A stretch of DNA of 54,005 bases from Rhizobium leguminosarum (GTDB taxonomy: Bacteria; Pseudomonadota; Alphaproteobacteria; Rhizobiales; Rhizobiaceae). The stretch is taken from positions 1 through 54,005 of the forward strand of contig NZ_LWBS01000416.1 of NCBI RefSeq assembly GCF_001652265.1, written 5' to 3'. Below are positions 8,102 through 16,921 of this stretch, one piece after another (position 1 is the stretch's first letter; every line of letters starts with the position of its first letter). The position numbers and the translations under genes are program-made. The notes under the pieces were generated by a model, which was not told the origin of the DNA, did no database searches, and worked only from the letters and a program-made list of their open reading frames with translations.

Positions 8102-9265
8102 ATGACCGCTGTTGGAAGCTATTTCAAGATCGGCCCCGCCCGTCTCTTCGTTCATGCCGCCGTTCTGCTGATCGTCATCGTCTGGCTGATCCCGACGCTA
8201 GGAATCTTCGTCAGCGCGCTGCGCGACAAGGACCAGATCGTCGTCTCCGGCTGGTGGACGGCCTTCGTCGGCTCGACGCAGACGGTCGCTGTCCGCCTCG
8301 GCACAGCCGATCAGCAGCAGCAGGAAGGTGCAGCCTACGTCATTTCAGGCAATGTGTTCGAAGGCCAGACCGGCCGCTCGGTGAAGGCCTTCGGCAACCG
8401 GGTGCAGCAGCCCGCCGCCTTCAAGGCCGGCGAGACCGCCGATCTCGGCGACGGCGAAACTCTGCAGATCAATAGCGACGGCAGCTACCGCTATGTGAAG
8501 AACGTCGCCTTCTCGCCCGACGAACGCCCGCGGCGCATCTATGCGTCGGTCTCCGCACCGCCGGAATTCACGATGCAGAACTATAATACGGTTCTGACCG
8601 GCGAGGGCATCGGTCAGTCCTTCATCAACTCGCTGACTGTGACGATCCCAGCAACGATCATTCCGATCCTGATTGCCGCTTTCGCAGCCTATGCGCTCAG
8701 CTGGATGGAGTTTCCCGGCCGCGGGCTGCTGATTGCCCTCGTCGTCGGCCTCATCGTCGTGCCGCTGCAGATGTCGCTGATCCCGCTGCTGCGCCTCTAC
8801 AACGAGATCGGCAACCTGCTCGGCCAGCCGTCCAAGACCTATCCCGGCATCTGGATGGCCCATACCGCCTTCGGCATGCCGCTCGCCATCTACCTCCTGC
8901 GGGCCTATATCGCCGGCCTGCCGAAGGAGATCATCGAATCCGCCCGCGTCGACGGCGCCAGCGACTTCGAGATCTTCGTCCGCATCGTATTGCCTCTGTC
9001 CTTTCCGGCACTCGCCTCCTTCGCCATCTTCCAATTCCTGTGGGTGTGGAACGACCTGCTCGTCGCCATGGTCTTCCTCGGCACCGACAAGGACCACCTC
9101 GTGCTGACCGGCAGCCTCAACGCGCTGCTTGGCTCACGCGGCGGCAATTGGGAGATTTTGACGGCGTCGGCCTTCGTCACCATCATCGTGCCGCTGCTCG
9201 TCTTCTTTGGGCTGCAGCGTTATCTGGTGCGTGGCCTGCTGGCGGGCTCGGTTAAAGGGGGCTGA
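8102..9265 (+). CDS. aglG: Alpha-glucoside ABC transporter permease AglG
   Basis: A 387-aa permease of the MalG-like class. After the first membrane segment (about residues 15-40) there is a hydrophilic stretch of about 110 residues (roughly 48-160), longer than in most MalG proteins and probably periplasmic. Five more membrane segments follow. The EAA loop is ESARVDGASDFEIFVRIVL. It partners AglF. The length suits the rhizobial AglG type, so the insertion is likely native rather than a fusion. The gene starts one base after the aglF stop codon, indicating translational coupling. Confidence 0.94.
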   Translation: MTAVGSYFKIGPARLFVHAAVLLIVIVWLIPTLGIFVSALRDKDQIVVSGWWTAFVGSTQTVAVRLGTADQQQQEGAAYVISGNVFEGQTGRSVKAFGNRVQQPAAFKAGETADLGDGETLQINSDGSYRYVKNVAFSPDERPRRIYASVSAPPEFTMQNYNTVLTGEGIGQSFINSLTVTIPATIIPILIAAFAAYALSWMEFPGRGLLIALVVGLIVVPLQMSLIPLLRLYNEIGNLLGQPSKTYPGIWMAHTAFGMPLAIYLLRAYIAGLPKEIIESARVDGASDFEIFVRIVLPLSFPALASFAIFQFLWVWNDLLVAMVFLGTDKDHLVLTGSLNALLGSRGGNWEILTASAFVTIIVPLLVFFGLQRYLVRGLLAGSVKGG

Positions 9266-9299
9266 CCATTTCCGAACGTGACTTCAAACAGGATATTCC

Positions 9300-10952
9300 A
9301 TGAACGTGGCTTCCCATTCGATTTCGACCCCCGACAAGGACTGGTGGCGTGGCGCGGTGATCTATCAGATCTACCCGCGCTCCTACCAGGATTCGAACGG
9401 CGACGGCATCGGCGACCTGAAGGGCATCACCGCCCGCCTGCCGCATGTGGCAAGCCTTGGCGTCGATGCCATCTGGATCTCGCCCTTCTTCACCTCGCCG
9501 ATGCGCGATTTCGGTTATGACGTTTCCGACTACGAGAATGTCGATTCGATCTTCGGCACGCTGGTGGATTTCGACACGATGATATCAGAGGCCCATCGTC
9601 TCGGCATCCGGGTGATGATCGACCTCGTCATCTCCCACAGCTCGGATCAGCATCCCTGGTTCGTACAAAGCCGCTCGAGCAAGACCAACGCCAAGGCTGA
9701 CTGGTATGTCTGGGCCGACGCCAAGCCGGATGGCACGCCGCCGAACAACTGGCTGTCGATCTTCGGCGGCTCGGCATGGGCGTGGGATCCGACGCGCATG
9801 CAATATTACTTGCACAACTTCCTGACCTCGCAGCCGGACATGAACCTTCATAATCCTGAGGTGCAGGACCGTCTGCTTGATGTCGTCCGCTTCTGGCTCA
9901 ACCGCGGCGTCGACGGCTTCCGCCTCGACACCATCAACTTCTATTTCCACGATACGCAACTGCGCGACAATCCGGCGCTTGCTCCCGAGCGCCGCAACGC
10001 CTCGACGGCGCCGGCGGTCAATCCCTATAATTTCCAGGAGCATATCTACGACAAGAACCGGCCGGAGAACCTTGCCTTCCTGAAGCGCTTCCGCGCCGTT
10101 CTCGAAGAATTCCCGGCAATCGCCGCCGTCGGCGAAGTCGGCGACAGCCAGCGCGGCCTTGAAATCGTCGGCGAATACACCTCCGGCAATGACAAGATGC
10201 ACATGTGCTACGCCTTCGAGTTCCTGGCGCCCGATCCGCTGACGGCGGAGCGCGTCGAGGAGGTGATGCAGGATTTCGAAGCCGCCGCACCCGATGGCTG
10301 GGCCTGCTGGGCCTTCTCCAATCACGACGTCATGCGCCATGTCAGCCGCTGGGGCGGGCTGGTCGCCGATCACGATGCCTTCGCCAAGCTCTATGCCTCG
10401 TTGTTGATGACGCTGCGCGGCTCGGTCTGCCTCTATCAGGGTGAGGAGCTGGCGCTGACCGAGGCCGATCTCGCCTATCAGGATCTGCAGGATCCCTATG
10501 GCATCCAGTTCTGGCCGGAATTCAAGGGCCGCGACGGCTGCCGCACGCCGATGGTCTGGGACAGCCAGGTCGCCCAGGGAGGCTTCTCCACAGTCAAGCC
10601 CTGGCTGCCGGTGCCGGTCGAGCATATCCTTCGGGCCGTCAGCGTCCAGCAGGGCGACGAGGCCTCGGTGTTGGAGCACTATCGCCGCTTCATCGCCTTC
10701 CGCAAGCTGCATCCCGCTTTTGCCAAGGGCGAGATCGAATTCGAAGAACCGCAGGGAGATAGCCTGGTCTTTACCCGTGAATACGGCAACGAGAAGCTGC
10801 TCTGCATTTTCAACATGAGCCCGGCCGAGGCCGGCGTCGCCTTGCCGGCGGGAGAATGGCAGGCATTGACGGGGCACGGCTTTACCAGCAACAACTATGG
10901 CGACAAGATCGACATTCCGGCCTGGGGGGCGTATTTCGCCCGTCTCGCCTAA
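9300..10952 (+). CDS. aglA: Alpha-glucosidase AglA (glycoside hydrolase family 13)
   Basis: A 550-aa GH13 enzyme that splits alpha-glucosides after import, releasing glucose in the cytoplasm (no signal peptide). The TIM-barrel signature regions are present: DLVISHSSDQHPW, then GVDGFRLDTINF with nucleophile Asp210, AVGEVGD with acid/base Glu279, and FSNHDVMR with Asp343. A C-terminal beta domain closes the protein. Start ATG 9300 follows AGGATA. Fourth gene of the agl operon, between the permeases and the ATPase. Glucose formed here would feed the zwf-pgl-edd operon a few kilobases on. Exact substrate preference cannot be read from sequence. Confidence 0.95.
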   Translation: MNVASHSISTPDKDWWRGAVIYQIYPRSYQDSNGDGIGDLKGITARLPHVASLGVDAIWISPFFTSPMRDFGYDVSDYENVDSIFGTLVDFDTMISEAHRLGIRVMIDLVISHSSDQHPWFVQSRSSKTNAKADWYVWADAKPDGTPPNNWLSIFGGSAWAWDPTRMQYYLHNFLTSQPDMNLHNPEVQDRLLDVVRFWLNRGVDGFRLDTINFYFHDTQLRDNPALAPERRNASTAPAVNPYNFQEHIYDKNRPENLAFLKRFRAVLEEFPAIAAVGEVGDSQRGLEIVGEYTSGNDKMHMCYAFEFLAPDPLTAERVEEVMQDFEAAAPDGWACWAFSNHDVMRHVSRWGGLVADHDAFAKLYASLLMTLRGSVCLYQGEELALTEADLAYQDLQDPYGIQFWPEFKGRDGCRTPMVWDSQVAQGGFSTVKPWLPVPVEHILRAVSVQQGDEASVLEHYRRFIAFRKLHPAFAKGEIEFEEPQGDSLVFTREYGNEKLLCIFNMSPAEAGVALPAGEWQALTGHGFTSNNYGDKIDIPAWGAYFARLA

Positions 10953-10972
10953 GGAACTAAGGGGAGAGAGAA

Positions 10973-12061
10973 ATGACTGGACTGACGCTGAAGGATATCC
11001 GCAAATCCTACGGTTCCGTGGACGTTCTCCATGGTATCGACCTCGATATCAAGCAGGGCGAATTCATCGTCTTCGTCGGTCCATCCGGCTGTGGCAAGTC
11101 AACGCTTCTGCGCATGATCGCCGGTCTCGAGGCGATCACCGGCGGTGAGATGTATATCGACGGCCATCTCGTCAATGACGTGCCGCCTTCCAAGCGCGGC
11201 ATCGCCATGGTCTTCCAGTCCTATGCGCTCTACCCGCATATGACCGTGTTCGATAACATGGCTTTCGGCATGAAGATCGCCGGCGAAAGCCGCCAGGAGA
11301 TCGACCGCCGCGTCCGGGCGGCAGCCGAGAGCCTGCAGTTGACCAACTATCTCGATCGCCTGCCAAAGGCGCTTTCCGGCGGCCAGCGCCAGCGCGTGGC
11401 GATCGGCCGCGCCATCTGCCGCGATCCGAAGGTCTTTCTGTTCGACGAGCCACTGTCCAACCTCGATGCCGCGCTGCGCGTCGCGACCCGCATCGAGATT
11501 GCCCGCCTGAACGAACAGATGGCCGATACGACGATGATCTACGTCACCCACGATCAGGTCGAGGCGATGACGCTTGCCGACCGTATCGTCGTTCTCTCCG
11601 CCGGCAATATCGAGCAGGTCGGCGCGCCGCTGGACCTCTACGAGCGCCCGGCAAACCTCTTCGTCGCGAAATTCATCGGCTCGCCGGCCATGAATATCAT
11701 TCCGGCGACGGTCGCCGGAACCGGAAGCCAGACGACGGTGACGCTGACCGGCGGCATGTCGGTGACCCTCGATGTGGCGACCGACTCGTCGGAAACCGGC
11801 AAGCAGGCAAGCTTCGGCGTCCGTCCGGAGGATCTCCGGGTTGCCGATGGCGCCGACTACCTTTTCGAAGGTGAAGTGTCGATCGTCGAAGCGCTCGGCG
11901 AAGTGACGTTGCTTTATATCGAGGGCCTGGTCCCGGGCGAGCCGATCGTCGTCAAGCTGCCCGGCATCTATGATGTGAAGAAGGGACAGAGGATGCGGTT
12001 TGCCGCCGACAGGCAGAAGTTGCATCTGTTTGACGCAACCGGCCATACCTACCGGAAGTGA
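10973..12061 (+). CDS. aglK: Alpha-glucoside ABC transporter ATPase AglK
   Basis: A 362-aa MalK/UgpC-type ATPase. Walker A GPSGCGKST at residues 36-44, ABC signature LSGGQRQR from residue 134, Walker B VFLFDEPLSNLD at about 154-165, and the switch histidine in YVTHDQVEAM. The C-terminal third is the OB-like regulatory domain (FGVRPEDLRV). It energises transport through AglF-AglG. Ribosome site GGGGAGAG lies ahead of ATG 10973. Last gene of the agl operon; no obvious terminator follows within the next 100 bases, so transcription may run on into the small downstream gene. Confidence 0.95.
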   Translation: MTGLTLKDIRKSYGSVDVLHGIDLDIKQGEFIVFVGPSGCGKSTLLRMIAGLEAITGGEMYIDGHLVNDVPPSKRGIAMVFQSYALYPHMTVFDNMAFGMKIAGESRQEIDRRVRAAAESLQLTNYLDRLPKALSGGQRQRVAIGRAICRDPKVFLFDEPLSNLDAALRVATRIEIARLNEQMADTTMIYVTHDQVEAMTLADRIVVLSAGNIEQVGAPLDLYERPANLFVAKFIGSPAMNIIPATVAGTGSQTTVTLTGGMSVTLDVATDSSETGKQASFGVRPEDLRVADGADYLFEGEVSIVEALGEVTLLYIEGLVPGEPIVVKLPGIYDVKKGQRMRFAADRQKLHLFDATGHTYRK

Positions 12062-12177
12062 GGCGGCCATTTTTGGGGTGATGGTCGCAAGAATTGTGCG
12101 GGAAGGGCCGAATTCTCACTTTCTGTTAAAGATCGGCTGCTACCTTTTCCTCGTCAATTTATGAGGGGGATAAGCAC

Positions 12178-12591
12178 GTGGCCGCTTCCAATCCGTCACA
12201 GCCAAAATCTCATTTCCTGAGCAAGGAAGAATCCTTCATGTATGACCGCGAGGCGCGGTTCAAGATGGAGGACACCATGAACGCCGCACGCATCGAATAT
12301 ACGGAAAAGGGCGTCATGCACGCGGCTTCGCGCCGCTGCGACATTGTCCGCATTTCGATGAGCAGCGCGACGCTCGCGATCCTGACCCAGTTCAGCCTGC
12401 CGAAGCAGTTCTATCTGGATATTCCGGATGCCCGCATCACCAAGGTCGGCTGCCTGCTGATGAAGGTCAACGCCAACAATACCATCGACGTCCGCTTCCT
12501 GCGCCTGCTGACGCAGAAGGAGCTGAACAAAATCTTCGTCTACAGCACCCATCCGGCGCACCGCGACTACGTTCTCGATATTCGAGCCTAA
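12178..12591 (+). CDS. Small PilZ-like protein
   Basis: A 137-aa soluble protein. The core [19 protein letters not shown] resembles the start of a PilZ domain (Arg pair, then an xxIS turn) and the remainder reads as alternating beta strands, but the canonical c-di-GMP residues RxxxR and DxSxxG are not clearly present. It is therefore called PilZ-like only, and ligand binding is doubtful. Start GTG 12178 has a strong GAGGGGG site; ATG 12238 with AAGGAAG is an alternative giving 117 aa. It lies between the agl operon and the edd operon and ends at a shared terminator. Its role is unknown. Confidence 0.75.
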   Translation: MAASNPSQPKSHFLSKEESFMYDREARFKMEDTMNAARIEYTEKGVMHAASRRCDIVRISMSSATLAILTQFSLPKQFYLDIPDARITKVGCLLMKVNANNTIDVRFLRLLTQKELNKIFVYSTHPAHRDYVLDIRA

Positions 12592-12642
12592 AGTCGCGCG
12601 TCCGCCAGGACACGGCACCATCACTGTATTGAAAACTAGAAC

Positions 12643-12675
12643 CCGCGGGGCTTCAGGCTCCCCGCGGATTTTTGT
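12643..12675. terminator. Rho-independent terminator, shared by the PilZ-like gene and edd
   Basis: CCGCGGGG (12643-12650) and CCCCGCGG (12660-12667) form a perfect 8-bp GC stem, followed on the plus strand by ATTTTTGTTT. It separates two convergent genes and could work in both directions. Confidence 0.85.
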
Positions 12676-12693
12676 TTGCCAGAAGCCACCCGC

Positions 12694-14517
12694 TCAGTGG
12701 TGGAAGAGCACGCTCGCACCCTGGTCCGACGGTCCGACGGCGCGGCGGAACGGTGCGAAGAGTTCGCGGCCCATGCCGAATTCATTGTCGGAGAGATCGA
12801 CAGTCACCGGCTCGCGCTCGGCCATGTCAGCGGCATCGACGAGCAGCTCGAGCGTGCCCTTGATCGCGTCCAGGCGAATGATGTCGCCCTCGCGGATGCG
12901 GGCGATCGGACCGCCGTCGACCGCTTCCGGCGTGACGTGGATCGCGGCCGGCACCTTGCCGGATGCGCCGGACATGCGCCCGTCGGTGAGGAGCGCCACG
13001 CGGAAGCCGCGATCCTGTAGCACGCCGAGCGGCGGCGTCAGCTTGTGCAGTTCCGGCATGCCGTTCGCCTTCGGGCCCTGGAAGCGCACGACGGCGATGA
13101 AATCGCGGTTGAGCTTGCCTTCCTTGAAGGCGTCCTGCAGTTCCTGCTGGCTGTGGAAGATGATTGCCGGCGCCTCGATGATGTGGCGCTCCGGCTTGAC
13201 GGCGGAAATCTTGATAACCGCTTTGCCGAGATTGCCGCGCAGCATCTTCAGCCCGCCATTGGCCTGGAACGGCGTTTCGATGCTGGAGAGGACTTTGGGA
13301 TCGACGCTTTTTTCCGGCGACGGCTCGCGCAGGACGGCGCCGTTTTCGCCGAGACGAGCATCGACCGTATAGGCTTGGAGGCCCTGGCCGAAGACGGTGC
13401 GCACGTCGTCATGCACCAGTCCGTGCTTCAAGAGTTCCTTGATGAGGAAGCCCATGCCGCCGGCCGCCTGGAAGTGGTTCACGTCGGCAAGCCCGTTCGG
13501 GTAGACGCGGGCAAGCAGCGGGACGATTTCCGAAAGCTCGGCAATGTCCTGCCAGGTGAGCTGGATGCCGGCCGCCCGCGCCATGGCGACGAGGTGCAGC
13601 GTATGATTGGTCGAGCCGCCGGTCGCATGCAGGCCGACGACGCCATTGACGATCGAGCGCTCGTCGATCATCTCGCCTGCCGGCGTGAATTCGTTGCCGA
13701 GCGCGGTGATCGCCAGCGCCCGCTTGGCGGCTTCGCGCGTCAGCGCTTCACGCAACGGCGTGCCGGGATTGATGAAGGACGAGCCGGGCATGTGGAAGCC
13801 CATGATCTCCATCAGCATCTGGTTGGAATTGGCGGTGCCGTAGAAGGTGCAGGTGCCGGGGCCGTGATAGGATTTCGATTCCGCCTCCAGCAGTTCGGCC
13901 CGTCCGACCTTGCCCTCGGCGAAGAGTTGGCGCACGCGCGACTTCTCGTCGTTCGGCAGCCCGGTCGTCATCGGACCGGCCGGAACGAAGATCGACGGCA
14001 GATGCCCGAAGGACAGTGCTGCGATCACCAGGCCCGGCACGATCTTGTCGCAGACGCCGAGGAAGAGGGCGGCATCGAACATGTTGTGCGACAGGCCGAC
14101 GCCCGCCGACATGGCGATCAGGTCGCGCGAGAACAGCGAGAGCTCCATGCCCGGCTGTCCCTGGGTGACGCCGTCGCACATCGCCGGCACGCCGCCGGCC
14201 ACCTGCGCCACGCCGCCTGCCTGGGCGGCTGCCTCACGGATGATCGCCGGATAGGTCTCGAACGGCTGATGGGCCGAGAGCATGTCGTTATAGGCGGTGA
14301 TGATGCCGAGATTGGGGATGCGGTCGCCGGCGAGCGCATCCTTGTCGGCGGGGGAACAGACCGCGAAGCCATGGGCGAGGTTGGCGCAGCCAAGCACCGA
14401 GCGCTGCACGCCCTGCGAGGCGGCCGCGCGCAGCCGTTCCAGATAGCGGTCGCGGGTTGGTTTCGAGCGTTCGACGATACGATCGGTGATCGCAGAAATG
14501 CGTGCGTGAGCGGACAT
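12694..14517 (-). CDS. edd: 6-phosphogluconate dehydratase (Edd)
   Basis: A 607-aa member of the IlvD/Edd family. It dehydrates 6-phosphogluconate to 2-keto-3-deoxy-6-phosphogluconate, the key step of the Entner-Doudoroff pathway, in the cytoplasm with an iron-sulfur cluster. Family marks are the N-terminal [17 protein letters not shown], the cluster-type cysteine in [18 protein letters not shown], the [14 protein letters not shown] block, and the C-terminal [18 protein letters not shown]. The length matches Edd (about 600) rather than longer or shorter IlvD proteins. Start ATG 14517. Third gene of the operon zwf-pgl-edd, 77 bp after pgl. The aldolase eda is not in the window. Confidence 0.96.
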   Translation of the reverse strand: MSAHARISAITDRIVERSKPTRDRYLERLRAAASQGVQRSVLGCANLAHGFAVCSPADKDALAGDRIPNLGIITAYNDMLSAHQPFETYPAIIREAAAQAGGVAQVAGGVPAMCDGVTQGQPGMELSLFSRDLIAMSAGVGLSHNMFDAALFLGVCDKIVPGLVIAALSFGHLPSIFVPAGPMTTGLPNDEKSRVRQLFAEGKVGRAELLEAESKSYHGPGTCTFYGTANSNQMLMEIMGFHMPGSSFINPGTPLREALTREAAKRALAITALGNEFTPAGEMIDERSIVNGVVGLHATGGSTNHTLHLVAMARAAGIQLTWQDIAELSEIVPLLARVYPNGLADVNHFQAAGGMGFLIKELLKHGLVHDDVRTVFGQGLQAYTVDARLGENGAVLREPSPEKSVDPKVLSSIETPFQANGGLKMLRGNLGKAVIKISAVKPERHIIEAPAIIFHSQQELQDAFKEGKLNRDFIAVVRFQGPKANGMPELHKLTPPLGVLQDRGFRVALLTDGRMSGASGKVPAAIHVTPEAVDGGPIARIREGDIIRLDAIKGTLELLVDAADMAEREPVTVDLSDNEFGMGRELFAPFRRAVGPSDQGASVLFHH

Positions 14518-14594
14518 GGAAAATCCCTGCCTTGTTCGTTGTCTCTATCTGTTTCGGCGGCTCTAGCCTGAATCTCAATCCGGATGACGGCTGA

Positions 14595-15293
14595 TCAGGG
14601 AGCCCAGTAGATCTCGACCGGGGAAGTGGCCCGGCGCAGAACGGCGCGGATCGGCATTTCTGCCTCTTCACCGCTGCCTTCCGCCTTGGCGAGAACGTCT
14701 TTTTTGCCTTCGCCCTCAATATGGAGAACCAGGAGTGCGGCATCCTCAAGACTGGAGAAGGTGAAGGTCAGGCGCGGCTCGCCGGCTCCTTCCGCTTCCA
14801 TGGTGATGATGCCGCGCGGCGTCGATGCATCGAGCGCCACGGCAAGATTGCTGCCGCCAGGAAAGAACGAGGCGGTGTGTCCATCGCCACCCATGCCGAG
14901 GATGACGATGTCGAAGGGGATGCCGATCTCGGCGCTTTTTGCCGTCGCAAGTCTTGCTGCTTCCTCGACGGAAGGTGCCGGCTGGTAAAGCGGCACGAAG
15001 CGCGCCGCCTTTGCCTTGTTTTGAAGAAGATTGGCGTCGACCAGCAGATGGTTCGAGCGCGGATTGTCGGCCGGCACGAAGCGTTCGTCGACAAGCGTGA
15101 TCGTCACTTTTTCCCAGGCGATGTCGCGTGTCGAAAGCGCCTGGAAAAAGGCCTTCGGTGTGGAGCCGCCGGAAACGGCGATGGACGCCGTTCCGCGGGC
15201 GGCAATCGCCGCCGCAAGCGTATCGGCGACCTTGTCGGCGAGACTTCTGGCGAGGTCTGCGGCGCTGGCGAAGGAATGCAGGGTCGATGCCAT
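14595..15293 (-). CDS. pgl: 6-phosphogluconolactonase (Pgl)
   Basis: A 232-aa DevB-type 6-phosphogluconolactonase that hydrolyses 6-phosphoglucono-lactone between the Zwf and Edd steps. The family blocks are ISGGSTPKAFFQALS near the N-terminus, VDERFVPADNPRSNH in the middle and ILGMGGDGHTASFFPG, which builds the sugar-phosphate pocket. Start ATG 15293 has AGGACG upstream and lies 10 bases after the zwf stop; an upstream in-frame start at 15317 would overlap zwf and is less likely. Middle gene of zwf-pgl-edd. Confidence 0.94.
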   Translation of the reverse strand: MASTLHSFASAADLARSLADKVADTLAAAIAARGTASIAVSGGSTPKAFFQALSTRDIAWEKVTITLVDERFVPADNPRSNHLLVDANLLQNKAKAARFVPLYQPAPSVEEAARLATAKSAEIGIPFDIVILGMGGDGHTASFFPGGSNLAVALDASTPRGIITMEAEGAGEPRLTFTFSSLEDAALLVLHIEGEGKKDVLAKAEGSGEEAEMPIRAVLRRATSPVEIYWAP

Positions 15294-15303
15294 CGATTTC
15301 GTC

Positions 15304-16779
15304 CTAGATTTCGTCATGCCAGGTGCGGCCGTCGCGCTCGATCAGCGCGATGGCCTGGCTCGGGCCCCAGGTGCCGGCCGTATAGCCCTGCACCTGCTGG
15401 CCGGTCGTTTCCCAACCCTTGAGGATCGGATCGACCCATCTCCATGCGGCTTCCACTTCGTCGCGGCGCATGAACAGCGTCTGGTTAGAGCGGATCACGT
15501 CCATCAGCAGGCGCTCGTAGGCGTCGGGATTGCGGACGTTGAAGGCCTGGGCGAAGCTCATGTCGAGCGAGACATTGCGCAGGCGCATGCCGCCCGGACC
15601 CGGATCCTTGATCATCAGCGACTGCTTGACGCCCTCATCCGGCTGCAGGCGAATGATCAGCTGGTTGGCGTTGATGCGCCCGGCCGCCTGATCGAAGATC
15701 GCGTGCGGGATCGGCTTGAAGGTGATGACGATCTCGGACATGCGTCCCGTCAGACGCTTGCCCGTGCGGATGTAGAAGGGAACGCCCGCCCAGCGCCAGT
15801 TGTTGATCTCGGCCTTGATGGCAACGAAGGTCTCGGTGTTCGAGACGCCGCCTTCGAGTTCTTCGAGGTAGCCCTTGACCGGACCGGTGCCCGATGCGCC
15901 TGCGCGATACTGGCCGCGCACCGTCGCCTGCTCGACATTGGAAGCATTGAGCGGCTTCAGCGCGCGCAGAACCTTCAGCTTCTCGTCGCGAACGGCTTCC
16001 GAATCCATTGACGAGGGTACTTCCATCGCCGTCAGGCAAAGCAACTGCAGAATGTGGTTCTGCACCATGTCGCGCAATGCGCCGGCCGTATCGTAATAGC
16101 CGGCGCGGCCTTCGAGGCCGACCGATTCAGCCACGGTGATCTGCACGTGGTCGATGTAGTTGGCGTTCCAGAGCGGCTCGTAGAGCGCGTTGGCGAAGCG
16201 CAGCGCCATCAGGTTCTGCACCGTCTCCTTGCCGAGATAGTGGTCGATGCGGAAGATCTGCTCTTCCTTGAAGGCGCGGCCGATCGAGTCGTTGAGCTGC
16301 AGCGCCGAGGCGAGGTCGCGGCCGATCGGCTTCTCGACGACGATGCGGGTCGATTTGGTGATCAGCTTGTGGTCGTGGATCTTCTGCGAAATGTCGCCGA
16401 AGATGCCGGGCGCGACTGCCAGATAGAACGCGCGCACGCGCTCCTTGCCCTCGTCGAGCAGCCTTTTCAGCTGATCCCAGCCGGCATCCGTGCGGGCATC
16501 GACCGAGACGTAGTAGAGGCGGGCACAGAATTTCTCTACCTCCGCCTCGTCATATTCACCCTTCTTCAGGTGCTCCGTCAGCGCGTCCCTGGCGAATTTG
16601 CGGTATTCCTCATGGGTCAGCGGGCTGCGCGAGGCGCCGATCACGCGGGTCGGTTCCGTGAACTGGCCTTCGATCTGGCGATGATAAAGAGCGGGCAGAA
16701 GCTTGCGTTCGGCAAGGTCGCCGCTGCCGCCGAAGACGACATAATCAAAAGGCTCAACGGGAATGATCTGGCTGCTCAT
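15304..16779 (-). CDS. zwf: Glucose-6-phosphate 1-dehydrogenase (Zwf)
   Basis: A 491-aa glucose-6-phosphate dehydrogenase. The nucleotide-binding motif GGSGDLAERKLLPAL lies near the N-terminus, and the active-site signature RIDHYLGKETVQNLM carries the substrate lysine and histidine. It oxidises glucose-6-phosphate with NADP and feeds both NADPH supply and the Entner-Doudoroff route. Start ATG 16779 (MSSQIIPVEP) is preferred over a TTG 15 bases upstream. First gene of zwf-pgl-edd, with its promoter probably in 16780-16915, where an AT-rich inverted repeat is visible. Functionally it continues the pathway begun by the agl operon. Confidence 0.96.
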   Translation of the reverse strand: MSSQIIPVEPFDYVVFGGSGDLAERKLLPALYHRQIEGQFTEPTRVIGASRSPLTHEEYRKFARDALTEHLKKGEYDEAEVEKFCARLYYVSVDARTDAGWDQLKRLLDEGKERVRAFYLAVAPGIFGDISQKIHDHKLITKSTRIVVEKPIGRDLASALQLNDSIGRAFKEEQIFRIDHYLGKETVQNLMALRFANALYEPLWNANYIDHVQITVAESVGLEGRAGYYDTAGALRDMVQNHILQLLCLTAMEVPSSMDSEAVRDEKLKVLRALKPLNASNVEQATVRGQYRAGASGTGPVKGYLEELEGGVSNTETFVAIKAEINNWRWAGVPFYIRTGKRLTGRMSEIVITFKPIPHAIFDQAAGRINANQLIIRLQPDEGVKQSLMIKDPGPGGMRLRNVSLDMSFAQAFNVRNPDAYERLLMDVIRSNQTLFMRRDEVEAAWRWVDPILKGWETTGQQVQGYTAGTWGPSQAIALIERDGRTWHDEI

Positions 16780-16816
16780 GAGCTTGTCTCTCAATCAGGC
16801 TTTGGTTGGCGGCTCT

Positions 16817-16839
16817 TTTAATCTAATCGATTTAAAAAA
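16817..16839. promoter_or_regulatory. AT-rich inverted repeat upstream of zwf
   Basis: TTTTAATC (16817-16824), a five-base spacer TAATC, then GATTTAAAA make an imperfect inverted repeat about 40 bp upstream of the zwf start. Position and symmetry suit an operator or extended promoter element. The regulator is unknown. Confidence 0.4.
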
Positions 16840-16875
16840 GCCAGTGTGCAGTGCAATGAATCTGTCAGGCACCGG

Positions 16876-16921
16876 TTTTAGAGCGAATTTCCGGAAGAGG
16901 AAATCCGCAATCGGACTAAAA
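16876..16921. repeat. Palindrome P5 overlapping a stop codon
   Basis: Nested inverted repeat: outer arms TTTTAG (16876-16881) and CTAAAA (16916-16921), inner arms ATTTCC (16887-16892) and GGAAAT (16899-16904). The outer right arm supplies the TAG stop codon of the FAD oxidase gene, so the element reaches into the reading frame end. Confidence 0.6.

Noticed and set aside
13045..14571. A 508-codon plus-strand frame antisense to edd
   Set aside because: His/Asp/Arg-rich antisense text with no motif; edd on the minus strand is unmistakable.
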